From: Pseudoalteromonas piscicida
Lineage (GTDB): Bacteria; Pseudomonadota; Gammaproteobacteria; Enterobacterales; Alteromonadaceae
Length of the DNA: 64,000 nt
Direction: 5' to 3'
Assembly: GCF_002208135.1 (NCBI RefSeq)
Contig: NZ_CP021646.1
Span: forward strand, 2,172,001-2,236,000
Below, one piece after another: positions 9,703 to 18,740 of the stretch. Each line of letters begins with the position of its first letter. The stretch's first letter is position 1. The notes under the pieces are model-generated. The model was not told the DNA's origin. It saw only the letters and a program-made list of their open reading frames with translations, and did no database searches. Both the position numbers and the translations under genes were made by a program.

Positions 9703-10043
9703 TCTGCTGGCAAAATAAAGTGGTTTACTTACATCGCCAGCCGGTCGACTTTCGTAAATCCATCAATGGACTTGCGGCGATTGTTGAGCAAGCAATGGCA
9801 ACGTCCGCAATGACGGGTAACGTCTTTGCCTTTTGCAATAAAAGTAAGGACAAGCTGAAGGTGCTTTATTGGGATAAAACCGGTTTTGCACTGTGGTACA
9901 AACGCCTCGAAAAAGACAAGTTTAAATGGCCAGACAAAGAAGACGATGACGTCATTACGCTGACTGCCGAGCAGTGGCAATGGCTACTGTCAGGCTTGTC
10001 CGTCATTGCTCATAAGCCACTCAGTTATGGTTATAACGTATGA
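9699..10043 (+). CDS. tnpB: IS66 accessory protein TnpB (Orf2)
   Basis: 114-residue IS66 Orf2-like protein; VDFRKSINGLAAIVEQ and the later LKVLYWDKTGFALWYKRLEKDKFKWP are hallmark blocks of the family. I chose the ATG at 9699, which overlaps the tnpA stop as ATGA, over an upstream start at 9669 that would add residues inside tnpA. The function in transposition is required but mechanistically unclear in the family. Confidence 0.9.
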   Translation: MICWQNKVVYLHRQPVDFRKSINGLAAIVEQAMATSAMTGNVFAFCNKSKDKLKVLYWDKTGFALWYKRLEKDKFKWPDKEDDDVITLTAEQWQWLLSGLSVIAHKPLSYGYNV

Positions 10044-10123
10044 TCATAACAGCGACTTTTTGAACGTAAAATAATCTAAGTTATTAATTTAAAAACAGTT
10101 AATCTGCTGGTAAAGTAACACTC

Positions 10124-11611
10124 ATGCAAAACGAACTTGATGTATTACGCCAGCAGTTAGCGAAGCAAGAAGAGATCATTGCTCAGCTTCAGGCACGTAA
10201 TAACTACCTCGAAGAACAATTCATACTGGCCCAGCAAAAACGCTTCGGGGCCAGCAGTGAGTCGCATCCGGCGCAAGCTGACTTGTTCAATGAAGCCGAA
10301 ACGCTGGTTGAAGAGGTGCCAGAGCAAGACGTTGAAACCATCGAATATCAGCGTAAAAAGCCAACGCGCCAGCCTCTGCCAAAAGACCTCCCCCGCGAGC
10401 GTGTTGTCCATGACATCGACAACAAACAGTGTGGCTGTTGTGGCGGTGAGCTGCACAAAATGGGCGAGGATGTGAGCGAAAAACTGGAGTTTATCCCGGC
10501 CCAAGTCAAAGTCATTGAACATGTCAGGCCAAAATATAGTTGCCGACAGTGTGAAAAAACGCAAACCCAGATCAGGATAGTGCAAGCACCTGTACCACCT
10601 AGTCCAATCCCGAAAGGCATTGCCACGGCGAGTTTGCTCAGCCAGATCATCACCAGCAAATATCAGTACGGTTTACCGCTGTATCGGCAGGAAAGCCTGT
10701 TCAAACAATATGGTATCGCGCTTTGCAGACGCACCATGGCAGACTGGATGATCCGCTGTGCCAGTTTATTCAAACCACTCTACGACAGGCTGCACGACGT
10801 GTTGCTACAGCAACCGGTGATACAGGCCGATGAAACCACGGTTAAGGTGGTGAAAGAAGACAAACAAACTAATTACATGTGGCTGTATTGCAGCGGCACG
10901 GACTCGCCTGCGCCAGAGGCAAGCATCCCCAATATCGCCCTGTTCGACTATCAGAATAGTCGCGCGGGTCGCTGTCCTGTGGCATTTTTAAAGGGCTACA
11001 ACGGCTATCTGCAAGTTGATGGTTATGCAGGTTACGAACAAACACAAGCGACACTGGTTGGTTGCTGGGCACACGCAAGACGCAAGTTCAAAGAAGCTGC
11101 GGATGCGCAGGCCAAAGGTAAAACCGGCAAGGCGAACTGGGCGCTCAACCATATTCAAAAACTATATCGGGTTGAAACAGCAATAAAGGGCATGAGTCTT
11201 CAAGAAAAACAAGCAACGAGAGAAAAACAAAGCACACCGCTGCTGGCACAGTTTAAAACCTGGTTAGAAAAATCAGCACAAACAGTGGTACCGAAATCGA
11301 AGCTAGGCGAGGCTATCCACTACACGCTAAGACAATGGCCGAAACTTATTCGCTACCTCGACGACGGACACCTAAAGATAGACAATAACCGGGCAGAACG
11401 CGCTATTAAACCGTTCGTCATAGGCCGAAAAAACTGGCTGTTTAGCTTCACCACAAGTGGCGCTGAGAGTAGCGCAATCCTTTACAGCGTGATCGAGACA
11501 GCCAGAGCAAATGGCCTCACGCCATTCGACTATGTGATGCATTGTTTAAACGAACTTGCTCAACCAGACTGTGATATCAACAGTTTACTGCCTTGGAATG
11601 TTAAGCTCTAG
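10124..11611 (+). CDS. tnpC: IS66 family transposase TnpC
   Basis: 495-residue DDE transposase. Order of parts: N-terminal coiled coil (about 1-45), the QQKRFGASSE linker, a zinc-binding segment (CGCCGGEL near 103-110, then YSCRQCEKT near 140), and a DDE catalytic core with the first Asp in IQADETTVK, the second in QVDGYAGYEQ, and the Glu in DNNRAERAIKPFVIGRKNWLF. The C-terminal IS66 tail (SLLPW) is present. It appears full length, so the element could still be active. Confidence 0.93.
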   Translation: MQNELDVLRQQLAKQEEIIAQLQARNNYLEEQFILAQQKRFGASSESHPAQADLFNEAETLVEEVPEQDVETIEYQRKKPTRQPLPKDLPRERVVHDIDNKQCGCCGGELHKMGEDVSEKLEFIPAQVKVIEHVRPKYSCRQCEKTQTQIRIVQAPVPPSPIPKGIATASLLSQIITSKYQYGLPLYRQESLFKQYGIALCRRTMADWMIRCASLFKPLYDRLHDVLLQQPVIQADETTVKVVKEDKQTNYMWLYCSGTDSPAPEASIPNIALFDYQNSRAGRCPVAFLKGYNGYLQVDGYAGYEQTQATLVGCWAHARRKFKEAADAQAKGKTGKANWALNHIQKLYRVETAIKGMSLQEKQATREKQSTPLLAQFKTWLEKSAQTVVPKSKLGEAIHYTLRQWPKLIRYLDDGHLKIDNNRAERAIKPFVIGRKNWLFSFTTSGAESSAILYSVIETARANGLTPFDYVMHCLNELAQPDCDINSLLPWNVKL

Positions 11612-11632
11612 GTGTGGTTCGCTGCACGCTCA

Positions 11633-12088
11633 CGGTTAATTCAAAGGGTTCCCAAGTCGCTTGTGCCGAACCAATTTCTTCTAAAATTCGTCCTTCGACG
11701 CCATCAAACGGTGCATTAGAAATCCACATTTTTACTTCACCCTTTTCACCAAAACCAAAGATAATCTGAGGGACAAGATCTTCCTTTATCTCTCCCGTGT
11801 GGAAGGTAATACTAGGCAGGTTTTTTGCGATTTTGTATGCTTTATCACGTTGTACACTGAACTCAGCGTTGTAATGCCTTCCTTGTTTATAATCCCACCA
11901 CTGCGCTTTCACTTTATGCGGGATTTCAGCTCCCCAAAAAGTACCATTTGCATTAGCATTTCCCCAACAACAACCTATTGAGCCAGCTGGGGGTGAAAAC
12001 CTATATTTAATTTTTCGAGCTCGGTATGTGAAGAGCAGCGACAAAGCAGTATTACTGCCAGTAAAACGGTGTAGAGCTTATTGTTCAT
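11633..12088 (-). pseudogene. DUF2931 lipoprotein copy B, inactivated (55-bp deletion and IS66-fused end)
   Basis: From the ATG at 12088 the frame reads a lipoprotein signal like that of the intact copy (MNNKLYTVLLAVILLC..), then HTELEKLNIG. A 55-bp deletion relative to the other copies follows, which shifts the frame and gives a stop (FHPQLAQ, stop). The rest of the protein is still readable in another frame (GNANANGTFWGAEIPHKVK to WEPFELT). At the far end the normal DEMFN tail is replaced by VSVQRTTPRA, encoded by the IS66 right end. Two independent lesions make it a pseudogene. Confidence 0.88.
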
Positions 12089-12158
12089 CCTTTTCTCCAA
12101 GTCGAACATCCGTAGTCTTATTTGTTTTTGACCTTAACTTTGTATTGTGGGCGCTTAG

Positions 12159-12685
12159 CTAATTAAACATCTCATCGGTTAATTCAAAATGTTCCCAAGT
12201 CGCTTGTGCCGAGCCGATTTCCTCTAAAATTCGTCCTTCGACGCCATCAAACGGTGCATTAGAAATCCACATTTTTACTTCACCCTTTTCACCAAAACCA
12301 AAGATAATATAGGGCTCAACATCGGTTTCTGTTTCGCCTGTGTAATGGGTAATGCTAGGTAAATTACCGGCGATTTTGTACGCCTTGTCACGCTGTACAG
12401 TTAACGCTGCACCATAGTGTTTTCCCTGCTTGTAGTCCCACCACTGCGCTTTTACTTTATATGGGATTTCGGCTCCCCAAAACGTCCCACTTCCTACGGC
12501 ATTTCCCCAACCACCGCCTACCGCACCAGCAGGGGAGAAAATTGTTCGTCAAATATCAGTTTCACCATCAAATCGCTTTTTTCATAAGCGGAAATACCTA
12601 TATTTAATTTTTCGAGCTCGGTATGTGAAGAGCAGCTACAAAGCAGTATTACTGCCAGTAAAACGGTGTAGGGCTTATTGTTCAT
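12159..12685 (-). pseudogene. DUF2931 lipoprotein copy D, single-base frameshift
   Basis: Signal peptide and N-terminus are intact (MNNKPYTVLLAVILLCSC, then SELEKLNIGIS-like text) up to LIFDEQFSP. There the sequence has TCT CCC CTG where the intact copy has TCC CCT CCC GCT; one base is missing in the C run near 12533. The frame then ends at LLVR, stop. Restoring one base gives an intact tail (GAVGGGWGN, FWGAEIPYKVK, KMWISNAPFDGVEGR, FELTDEMFN). The break may be real or a homopolymer sequencing error. Confidence 0.8.
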
Positions 12686-12755
12686 CCTTTTCTCCAAGTC
12701 GAACATCCGTAGTCTTATTTGTTTTTGACTTTAACTTTGTATTGTAGGCGCTTAT

Positions 12756-13286
12756 CTAATTAAACATCTCATCGGTTAATTCAAAGGGTTCCCAAGTCGC
12801 TTGCGCTGAACCAATTTCTTCTAAAATGCGCCCTTTAACTCCACTAGCAAACTGAGAATTAGAAATCCACATTTTTACTTCACCCTTTTCACCAAACCCA
12901 AAGATGATATAAGGATCAACATCGGTCTCCGTTTTGCCTGTGTAATAAGTCACGCTCGGTAAATTACCCGCGATTTTGTATGCTTTATCACGTTTTACAC
13001 TGAACTCAGCGTTGTAATGCCTTCCTTGCTTATAATCCCACCATTCTGCTTGAACTTTATGTGGGATCTCAGCTCCCCAAAACACACCTTTCTTTTGAGC
13101 GTTCCCCCAGCAACAGCCTATAGCACCAGCGGGAGGGGAAAATCTATCGTCAAATATCAGCTTTACCATCAGGTCACTTTTTTCATAAGCGGAAATACCT
13201 ATATGTAATTTTTCGAGCTCGGAATGTGAAGAGCAACTGCAAAGCAGTATTACTGCCAGTAAAACGGTATAGAGCTTATTGTTCAT
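12756..13286 (-). CDS. DUF2931 family lipoprotein, putative immunity protein to the Tle1-like effector
   Basis: The only intact member of the array, 176 residues from the ATG at 13286. It has a lipoprotein signal (MNNKLYTVLLAVILLCSC) and a DUF2931 body with FWGAEIPHKVQAEWWDYK and IIFGFGEKGEVKMWIS. The ATG overlaps the effector stop codon (ATGA), and its ribosome site GGAGG lies inside the end of the effector gene, so translation is coupled. Periplasm-facing lipoproteins next to Tle lipases are typically immunity proteins that block self-intoxication. The immunity role is inferred from the context and coupling, not from a catalytic motif. Confidence 0.82.
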   Translation of the reverse strand: MNNKLYTVLLAVILLCSCSSHSELEKLHIGISAYEKSDLMVKLIFDDRFSPPAGAIGCCWGNAQKKGVFWGAEIPHKVQAEWWDYKQGRHYNAEFSVKRDKAYKIAGNLPSVTYYTGKTETDVDPYIIFGFGEKGEVKMWISNSQFASGVKGRILEEIGSAQATWEPFELTDEMFN

Positions 13287-15349
13287 CCTTTCCTCCAAAT
13301 TGATTTATTTCCATTTTTATACGCTTTCCAAATTTGTACCTGCGGTAGCGCTTTTGCATTATTGTAAAACATTTCCCTTTGTCCATTTTCAGTGGCGTAT
13401 TTTGCCTTTCTTTCTGCTCCATGAGCCATTTTATCCACAGCTCCCGTAAACCGAGAACTAATATGAATATAATGCTCGTATAACTTCTGCCAAGCTTGGC
13501 TTGCTGGCCCAGCTTTAAGGGCTTTAGGTACCAAAGTTGCGACCTCATTGCTAAGTTCATAAGGGTAGATACTTTGAAGACGCGCCATAGCTCTCAGCGG
13601 AACGCCATGTTGAACCGCCTCGTTATACATTTGGTGCAGTCCAAAATGGGCAAGGGTATTATCTATTTTACGTCTCCAAACGGGCCGGTATGTGGTGTAA
13701 AAATCCTTGTCTCTTCCCGAGCGACTTGCGCCATATCTAAGTCTTTTGAAGCGATAGACCATATCCACATTAATGCCAGGCCACTGATATTTATGTTCAA
13801 TTGCCAATTTTTCCTGTTGTACTTTTGCTTCATGCTCTGGATTTCCGGGAATACCACGAATGCGCTTTAAAGGATACTCAATATCAATACTGATAGGGGC
13901 ATACCCGCCCCCAATATCAGAATGAACGCCTGGCAGATAATCTTCTTTATGGTTAGCAAACAAGCTGCCATCTTTATTTTTTAACGAGCTTAGCGGGAAT
14001 TTATCACGTCGCTCATCCCAAGCCGTTAAGTGATACACAGCCCCTGCGCTGGCCTGATTGAGATCGAGTCTAGCTGCATCGTCTAACTCATCTCTGGCAT
14101 ACAGCTCACCATGATCATTATCTCCATCCCCTCCAATAGACGCGACTGTATCGAAAATACCAACAAAGCGAAATACCACCTCTTTATTCGCTAATTTAGT
14201 ATCTTGCTTTTCTCTCATTTCATTGATCAGATTAACAAACGCTCTTGCTGCCGCTGCGCCACGGCTAAAGCCAAAACAATCAACCAACAGAGTGTTACAA
14301 AGCTCAATTAACCCATTGTTATTTATGAACTTATCTAAGTCTGACACCGCTTCAATTAGCCTTTCGTCAAAAGAGTATGCAATTGCCAGATCGATGGTCG
14401 AATCTTTCTTTCCTGCCGAAGTGCCAACTCCTTCAATATATGAAGAAGTGGTAAACTTACCTTCATTTTCATACAACTCATGGAGCTTTGCGATATTCGT
14501 CGGCTCTTTATCATCAAAAGGGTCCAAAATATCGTTGTACTTGTTGTTGCCTGTACCATCAAAGAAGATCCCGATACTCGGTGGCTCGCTAATAAAATAT
14601 AGGTGTACATTACCCTCACCTGACACTCTGTGTTTAATCAGCTGCACTCCGCCCTCAGCGCCAATCTTAAGTGCTTTTACTTTTTCTATATCAAGTAGGT
14701 CTGCATATGGCACATTGTTAAAAAGCACCTGCTCCGGCACACCTAAGATTTTTGCTTTTAGACTATAGCGACCATCTTCACTCAACTTGCCGAATATCAG
14801 AGGCGTTTGTGTTGCCCCTTCAGAGGCTCTGGACAATGTGGGAGTATTAGCACCTTGGATCACAAAACTCACCGCCAACTCCCCTTCCAGCGACACCAAT
14901 ATGCGCTTTTCAGCCACCTCAGGTGATTTATCGACGTTAATCGAGGCCAATACCTGTTCAACCGGTGTTAACGGGTCTAATTGGCTTGCGCCAATGGGCT
15001 GATTAAGATCAACCCCACCACTGCTTGTAAAGGCATTGTTTCTAATCTCTGCTTTGAAATAAGACTTGCGTTTAACGATGATTAGCTGCTCCCTAGAACC
15101 GGCAGCACTGCCAGACCTTACACTTTGTAAGCCCTTTTTGGTCTTTATAAAAACACGAGTAAATTCGTCACGCTTAACATGGCGCCAATTATGTCTTTGT
15201 TGCAATACTATCCAATCACTGGCATGAGGCTTTAGTTGCGTTCTAATTTCTGACGGTAAATGAGCGGTTGTGGTATGGGGTGGTAAGACTTCCAGCTCAT
15301 CGATTTGTTGGTCAATTAACCAATTATGTTTTTCTTCAACTATTTTCAT
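13283..15349 (-). CDS. Tle1-like (DUF2235) alpha/beta-hydrolase effector, putative T6SS phospholipase
   Basis: 688-residue protein with a DUF2235 / Tle1 catalytic domain from about residue 258 to 640. Visible motifs: SIGIFFDGTGNN (259-269), nucleophile elbow GFSRG with Ser362, GIFDTVAS with Asp400, and GVHSDIGGGY with His476, a complete Ser-Asp-His triad in Tle1 order. The first about 250 residues match no domain I know and contain no PAAR or VgrG signature; they could hold a delivery or adaptor-binding region. Members of this family cleave membrane phospholipids after T6SS delivery. No vgrG, hcp or other T6SS gene lies in the window, so it is an orphan effector cassette. A DUF2931 lipoprotein follows with ATGA overlap. 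Confidence 0.88.
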   Translation of the reverse strand: MKIVEEKHNWLIDQQIDELEVLPPHTTTAHLPSEIRTQLKPHASDWIVLQQRHNWRHVKRDEFTRVFIKTKKGLQSVRSGSAAGSREQLIIVKRKSYFKAEIRNNAFTSSGGVDLNQPIGASQLDPLTPVEQVLASINVDKSPEVAEKRILVSLEGELAVSFVIQGANTPTLSRASEGATQTPLIFGKLSEDGRYSLKAKILGVPEQVLFNNVPYADLLDIEKVKALKIGAEGGVQLIKHRVSGEGNVHLYFISEPPSIGIFFDGTGNNKYNDILDPFDDKEPTNIAKLHELYENEGKFTTSSYIEGVGTSAGKKDSTIDLAIAYSFDERLIEAVSDLDKFINNNGLIELCNTLLVDCFGFSRGAAAARAFVNLINEMREKQDTKLANKEVVFRFVGIFDTVASIGGDGDNDHGELYARDELDDAARLDLNQASAGAVYHLTAWDERRDKFPLSSLKNKDGSLFANHKEDYLPGVHSDIGGGYAPISIDIEYPLKRIRGIPGNPEHEAKVQQEKLAIEHKYQWPGINVDMVYRFKRLRYGASRSGRDKDFYTTYRPVWRRKIDNTLAHFGLHQMYNEAVQHGVPLRAMARLQSIYPYELSNEVATLVPKALKAGPASQAWQKLYEHYIHISSRFTGAVDKMAHGAERKAKYATENGQREMFYNNAKALPQVQIWKAYKNGNKSIWRKG

Positions 15350-15596
15350 CCTTGTTCACCAGAATTAGTTTTTCATATCATCCTTTCGCATTAAAATAGG
15401 CTAACATTCAACCACTCAATTGGTAAATAAAATTTAATGAAATCGTAAATAAAACGTCTTATGGCGATAAGTTTTCAACGCCTAGGTCTTTGCTATATCA
15501 GCTGCAAAAGTAACGTGTGAGTTAGCTAAACTTTTTACATCATTTGTCACCCATAAATGATAGGATCGCCGCAATTGTCAGTAATGAGTCAAATTT

Positions 15597-17192
15597 ATGC
15601 TTTCGTGTAACAACATCACTATGCAGTTTGGTGCAAAACCACTGTTTGAGAATATTTCCGTTAAGTTTGGTGACGGCAACCGCTACGGCCTAATAGGCGC
15701 TAACGGCTGCGGTAAATCCACCTTTATGAAAATCCTAAGCAAAGAGCTAGAGCCAAGTTCAGGTAACGTAAACTACGATCCAAACGAGCGCATCGCTAAG
15801 CTAAATCAGGATCAATTTGCCTACGAGCAATATACGGTTGTAGACACAGTGATCATGGGTCATAAAGAGCTGTGGGAAATCAAGCAAGAGCGCGATCGCA
15901 TTTACTCATTACCAGAAATGAGCGAAGAAGACGGCATGCGTGTTGCCGACCTTGAAACGCAATTTGCTGAAATGGATGGCTATTCCGCAGAAGCAAAAGC
16001 GGGTGAATTACTCCTGGGTGTGGGTATTCCAACCGAGCAACATTATGGCTTGATGTCAGAAGTTGCTCCGGGCTGGAAACTGCGTGTACTACTTGCACAG
16101 GTATTATTTGCAGAGCCAGATATCATGCTCTTAGACGAACCAACCAACAACTTGGATATCTATACTATCAAGTGGTTGGAAGACGTATTGAATCAGCGTG
16201 ATTGTACTATGATCATCATCTCGCACGACCGCCACTTCTTAAACTCAGTGTGTACACACATGGCGGATATCGACTATGGCGATCTGCGTATTTACTCAGG
16301 TAATTACGATGAATACATGTTTGCTGCGACGCAAGCTCGCGAGCGCCTGTTATCAGACAACGCCAAGAAAAAGGCGCAAATTGCTGAGCTACAGCAATTC
16401 GTTTCGCGCTTCTCTGCAAACGCCTCAAAAGCGAAGCAAGCGACATCTCGTGCTAAGCAAATTGACAAGATCCAACTGGAAGAAGTTAAAGCATCAAGTC
16501 GTCAAAATCCATTTATTCGTTTCGAGCAAGAAAAGCCGCTATTCCGTAACGCGCTTGAGCTTATCTCGCTATCACAAGGTTATGACGACACCCTATTTTC
16601 TGACCTAAATGGCCTTGTTGAAGTTGGCGAGAAAGTTGCCATCATCGGTGAAAATGGTGCAGGTAAAACAACACTACTCAACACCTTAGCGGGCCGTAAA
16701 GCGCCGCAAGCAGGTGAGTATAAATGGTCAGAAAACGCCAATATTGGTTACTATGCGCAAGACCATGCTGACGAATTTGAAAAAGATCTGGATCTTTTCC
16801 AATGGATGGAACAGTGGCAACAGCCTGGCGATGATGAGCAAGTCGTACGCGGCTTCCTTGGCCGTATGCTGTTCTCTCAAAACGACATCAAAAAGTCAGT
16901 TAAGGTGATCTCAGGTGGTGAACAAGGCCGTATGCTATTTGGTAAAATCATGATGCATAAGCCAAATATCCTACTAATGGACGAACCAACGAACCACATG
17001 GATATGGAATCAATCGAGTCTCTCAACTTGGCACTTGAACAATACGAAGGTACGTTATTCTTCGTATCGCACGACCGCCAGTTTGTCTCATCACTTGCAA
17101 CGCGCATTTGGGAAATTAAAGACGGTAAGATCACCGACTTCCATGGTACGTACGACGAGTACCTCGCGAAGAAAGCGGCTGAAGCCGTATAA
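15597..17192 (+). CDS. ybiT: ABC-F family ATPase YbiT
   Basis: 531-residue soluble tandem ABC ATPase with no membrane domain, close along its whole length to E. coli YbiT. First Walker [10 protein letters not shown] at 34-42, Walker [13 protein letters not shown], and the characteristic non-canonical first signature region [15 protein letters not shown]. Linker coiled coil around 250-310 ([25 protein letters not shown]). Second Walker [10 protein letters not shown] near 351, second signature ISGGEQGR, Walker [17 protein letters not shown] proteins act on the ribosome; YbiT's exact role in translation is not settled. Confidence 0.94.
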   Translation: MLSCNNITMQFGAKPLFENISVKFGDGNRYGLIGANGCGKSTFMKILSKELEPSSGNVNYDPNERIAKLNQDQFAYEQYTVVDTVIMGHKELWEIKQERDRIYSLPEMSEEDGMRVADLETQFAEMDGYSAEAKAGELLLGVGIPTEQHYGLMSEVAPGWKLRVLLAQVLFAEPDIMLLDEPTNNLDIYTIKWLEDVLNQRDCTMIIISHDRHFLNSVCTHMADIDYGDLRIYSGNYDEYMFAATQARERLLSDNAKKKAQIAELQQFVSRFSANASKAKQATSRAKQIDKIQLEEVKASSRQNPFIRFEQEKPLFRNALELISLSQGYDDTLFSDLNGLVEVGEKVAIIGENGAGKTTLLNTLAGRKAPQAGEYKWSENANIGYYAQDHADEFEKDLDLFQWMEQWQQPGDDEQVVRGFLGRMLFSQNDIKKSVKVISGGEQGRMLFGKIMMHKPNILLMDEPTNHMDMESIESLNLALEQYEGTLFFVSHDRQFVSSLATRIWEIKDGKITDFHGTYDEYLAKKAAEAV

Positions 17193-17203
17193 GATTAGAC
17201 TGT

Positions 17204-17226
17204 AAAGGGCCAAATTGGCCCTTTTT
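17204..17226 (+). terminator. Rho-independent terminator after ybiT
   Basis: AAAGGGCCAA pairs with TTGGCCCTTT around a short loop and runs into a T tract. Confidence 0.9.
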
Positions 17227-17344
17227 ATTTTCTCAAGCACAACGGATCTATGCCCCCTCACAAAGTAGAACAAAAAATAGACAAAGCTGCAATTTTGCTG
17301 TTAGCATTGTTCTCGCAAAAATTGGAATAATAAAAGGGTCGGCT

Positions 17345-17575
17345 ATGGAACGTTTACAGAATATGTATTCGATAATGTTGCTGTCTAAGCTGAAAGCAAG
17401 CTTTCCAGAATCGTGCGATATCAATCACCACACTTTTTCACTCCCACACGTAGATCAACAACTACTCGACGATGTTGTGACCACTCACCTCAATGAAGGG
17501 CTTATCCAAGCGGATGGCCGTGATCAGTACAGTTTGACGACAAAAGCGATTGCACTGTTTGGCGAAGACGAATAA
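17345..17575 (+). CDS. Small conserved-looking hypothetical protein
   Basis: 76 residues starting at an ATG preceded by AAAAGGGTCGG. The translation is soluble and well balanced (KLKASFPESCDINHHTFSLP, then LLDDVVTTHLNEGLIQADG, then YSLTTKAIALFGEDE). The arrangement helix, then LNEGLIQADGRDQYSLTTKA, resembles the recognition helix and wing of a small winged-helix domain, but that is only a guess. A hairpin at 17605-17624 follows. I do not recognise the family. Confidence 0.6.
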   Translation: MERLQNMYSIMLLSKLKASFPESCDINHHTFSLPHVDQQLLDDVVTTHLNEGLIQADGRDQYSLTTKAIALFGEDE

Positions 17576-17604
17576 CGAAAACAATAACTTAATAATAAAG
17601 AAAT

Positions 17605-17652
17605 AAGCGCACCGAAGTGCGCTTCCAAGTTATTAACCTGAGATCAGGTTAA
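17605..17652. terminator. Hairpins between the small gene and the cyclophilin
   Basis: A hairpin AAGCGCAC-CGAA-GTGCGCTT at 17605-17624 is followed by a near-perfect palindrome TTAACCTGA-ga-TCAGGTTAA at 17633-17652. Neither has a clear T tract on the plus strand, so the terminator role is tentative. Confidence 0.5.
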
Positions 17653-17700
17653 CTAGGGACTGTGATGCTACGCTTAGCATCTGCAACCAAAGTGACTTGG

Positions 17701-18462
17701 TTACCTATGAAATCTACGTCTAAATCCGACAATACCAGCCAGCAACATGAGACCCGCAAACATTGAACCACCAGATGACTCAGAGTCAGTTGAAGGCTTA
17801 TCAGGCACTTGATCAATCAAGGTATTTGCTTTTGGACTTAAGCCTTGAGCTGATTTGGGGTCATCATCCAGCACAGTAATTGCGTTTATAGTCACAAAGT
17901 TAGCTGCCCCTGGCTCACTATTGCTATCTTTACACTGTTCATCAGTGAAGTTAACTAATGGCACATTACCACAACGAGGAATTTTTGCTATCGCTGCTAA
18001 TATTTCCATGCCATCACCAGTCACTTGACCAAAAACTGTGAAGCCACCGTTGTCAACGTCCAAATTTTTACTGTTGTCTACCAAGTTAAAGAACCATTGG
18101 CTTGTCGCACTGTCAGGTCTATTTGCTACCTTTGCCATTGCAATAGTGCCTTTAACGTTAGACCACTTTGGTTCATTTTTTACAGCATCGTAAGTAGCGA
18201 TGGCGTCAAGAGGCACGTCTCCTTCATATTTGAAGCCACCACCTTGCACAACAAAATCTGGAATAACGCGGTGAATAACCGTATCAGAATAACGCCCGTT
18301 ATCTACGTATTTCAAAAAGTTTTCCACGGTTTTAGGCGTGCTTTCATCAAATAGATTGACCTGAAAGCTACCATGAGAAGTTTGAAATTCGACAATCGTT
18401 GCATTAGCAGCGAAGCTTCCCAACAAAGTTGAAGCGAGCAATAGAGAGTTTAGCTTGAACAT
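17701..18462 (-). CDS. Exported cyclophilin-type peptidyl-prolyl isomerase with GlyGly-CTERM tail
   Basis: 253 residues: signal peptide (MFKLNSLLLASTLLGSFAANA), then a cyclophilin domain (about 23-190) with VIHRVIPDFVVQGG, SATSQWFFNL and FTVFGQVTGDGMEIL, the usual active-site and core motifs. After an acidic/Ser linker the C-terminus reads SSGGSMFAGLMLLAGIVGFRRR: a Gly-Gly motif, one hydrophobic helix and an Arg cluster. This is the GlyGly-CTERM sorting signal cleaved by rhombosortase in bacteria with a type II secretion system, so the protein is probably surface-attached or secreted rather than plain periplasmic. Confidence 0.88.
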   Translation of the reverse strand: MFKLNSLLLASTLLGSFAANATIVEFQTSHGSFQVNLFDESTPKTVENFLKYVDNGRYSDTVIHRVIPDFVVQGGGFKYEGDVPLDAIATYDAVKNEPKWSNVKGTIAMAKVANRPDSATSQWFFNLVDNSKNLDVDNGGFTVFGQVTGDGMEILAAIAKIPRCGNVPLVNFTDEQCKDSNSEPGAANFVTINAITVLDDDPKSAQGLSPKANTLIDQVPDKPSTDSESSGGSMFAGLMLLAGIVGFRRRFHR

Positions 18463-18740
18463 ACTTTTCCACTTGGTTATTTTAATTCTCTTTGCAAACT
18501 AGAATAAAAATTTATTTATAAGTCGGCTAGCAATTCATTGCCAGTGGTAACAATTAAGAACATTTGCAGACTTAGATTTACAAAAACTGGTTAGGAACCC
18601 ACCACACCTTGAGCAAGTTTTAGTCAAACAAACGAATTTCACCGCATAACTCCTCGGAGTAGACGGTTTATACATGCAACACTTCGTCATTTTTTATATG
18701 ATGCGCCCGATTATAATTCTAAATCCAGGACAACAAGTAT

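Larger units (their letters stand above)
9318..11637 (+). mobile_element. IS66-family insertion sequence
   Basis: A complete element of about 2.3 kb with the three IS66 genes tnpA, tnpB and tnpC in order. The ends are imperfect inverted repeats: left GTAACCGTCGCC..AACCACACCTAG, right (read inward) TTAACCGTGAGCG..AACCACACCTAG. The exact boundaries are blurred because the host gene also contains TTAACCG at the right junction. There is no 8-bp target duplication (left flank AAATTACC; right flank GGTTAATT or TTAATT..), and the two flanks come from different ends of the DUF2931 gene, so sequence next to the element has been lost or recombined. Confidence 0.9.
11633..13286 (-). repeat. Tandem array of DUF2931 genes, about 600-bp period
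   Basis: Start codons of successive copies lie at 13286, 12685 and 12088 (period 601 and 597 bp). The about 70-bp spacers between copies are nearly identical (GAACATCCGTAGTC.., TTGTTTTTGAC). A fourth partial copy lies on the far side of the IS66 element (9108-9317). The array must have arisen by repeated unequal crossing-over of one gene plus its spacer. Confidence 0.92.

Noticed and set aside
9400..11611. Passenger genes inside the IS66 element
   Set aside because: Only tnpA, tnpB and tnpC fit; the remaining gaps are too short.
14223..14768. 181-codon plus-strand open frame
   Set aside because: Antisense shadow of the Tle1-like gene.
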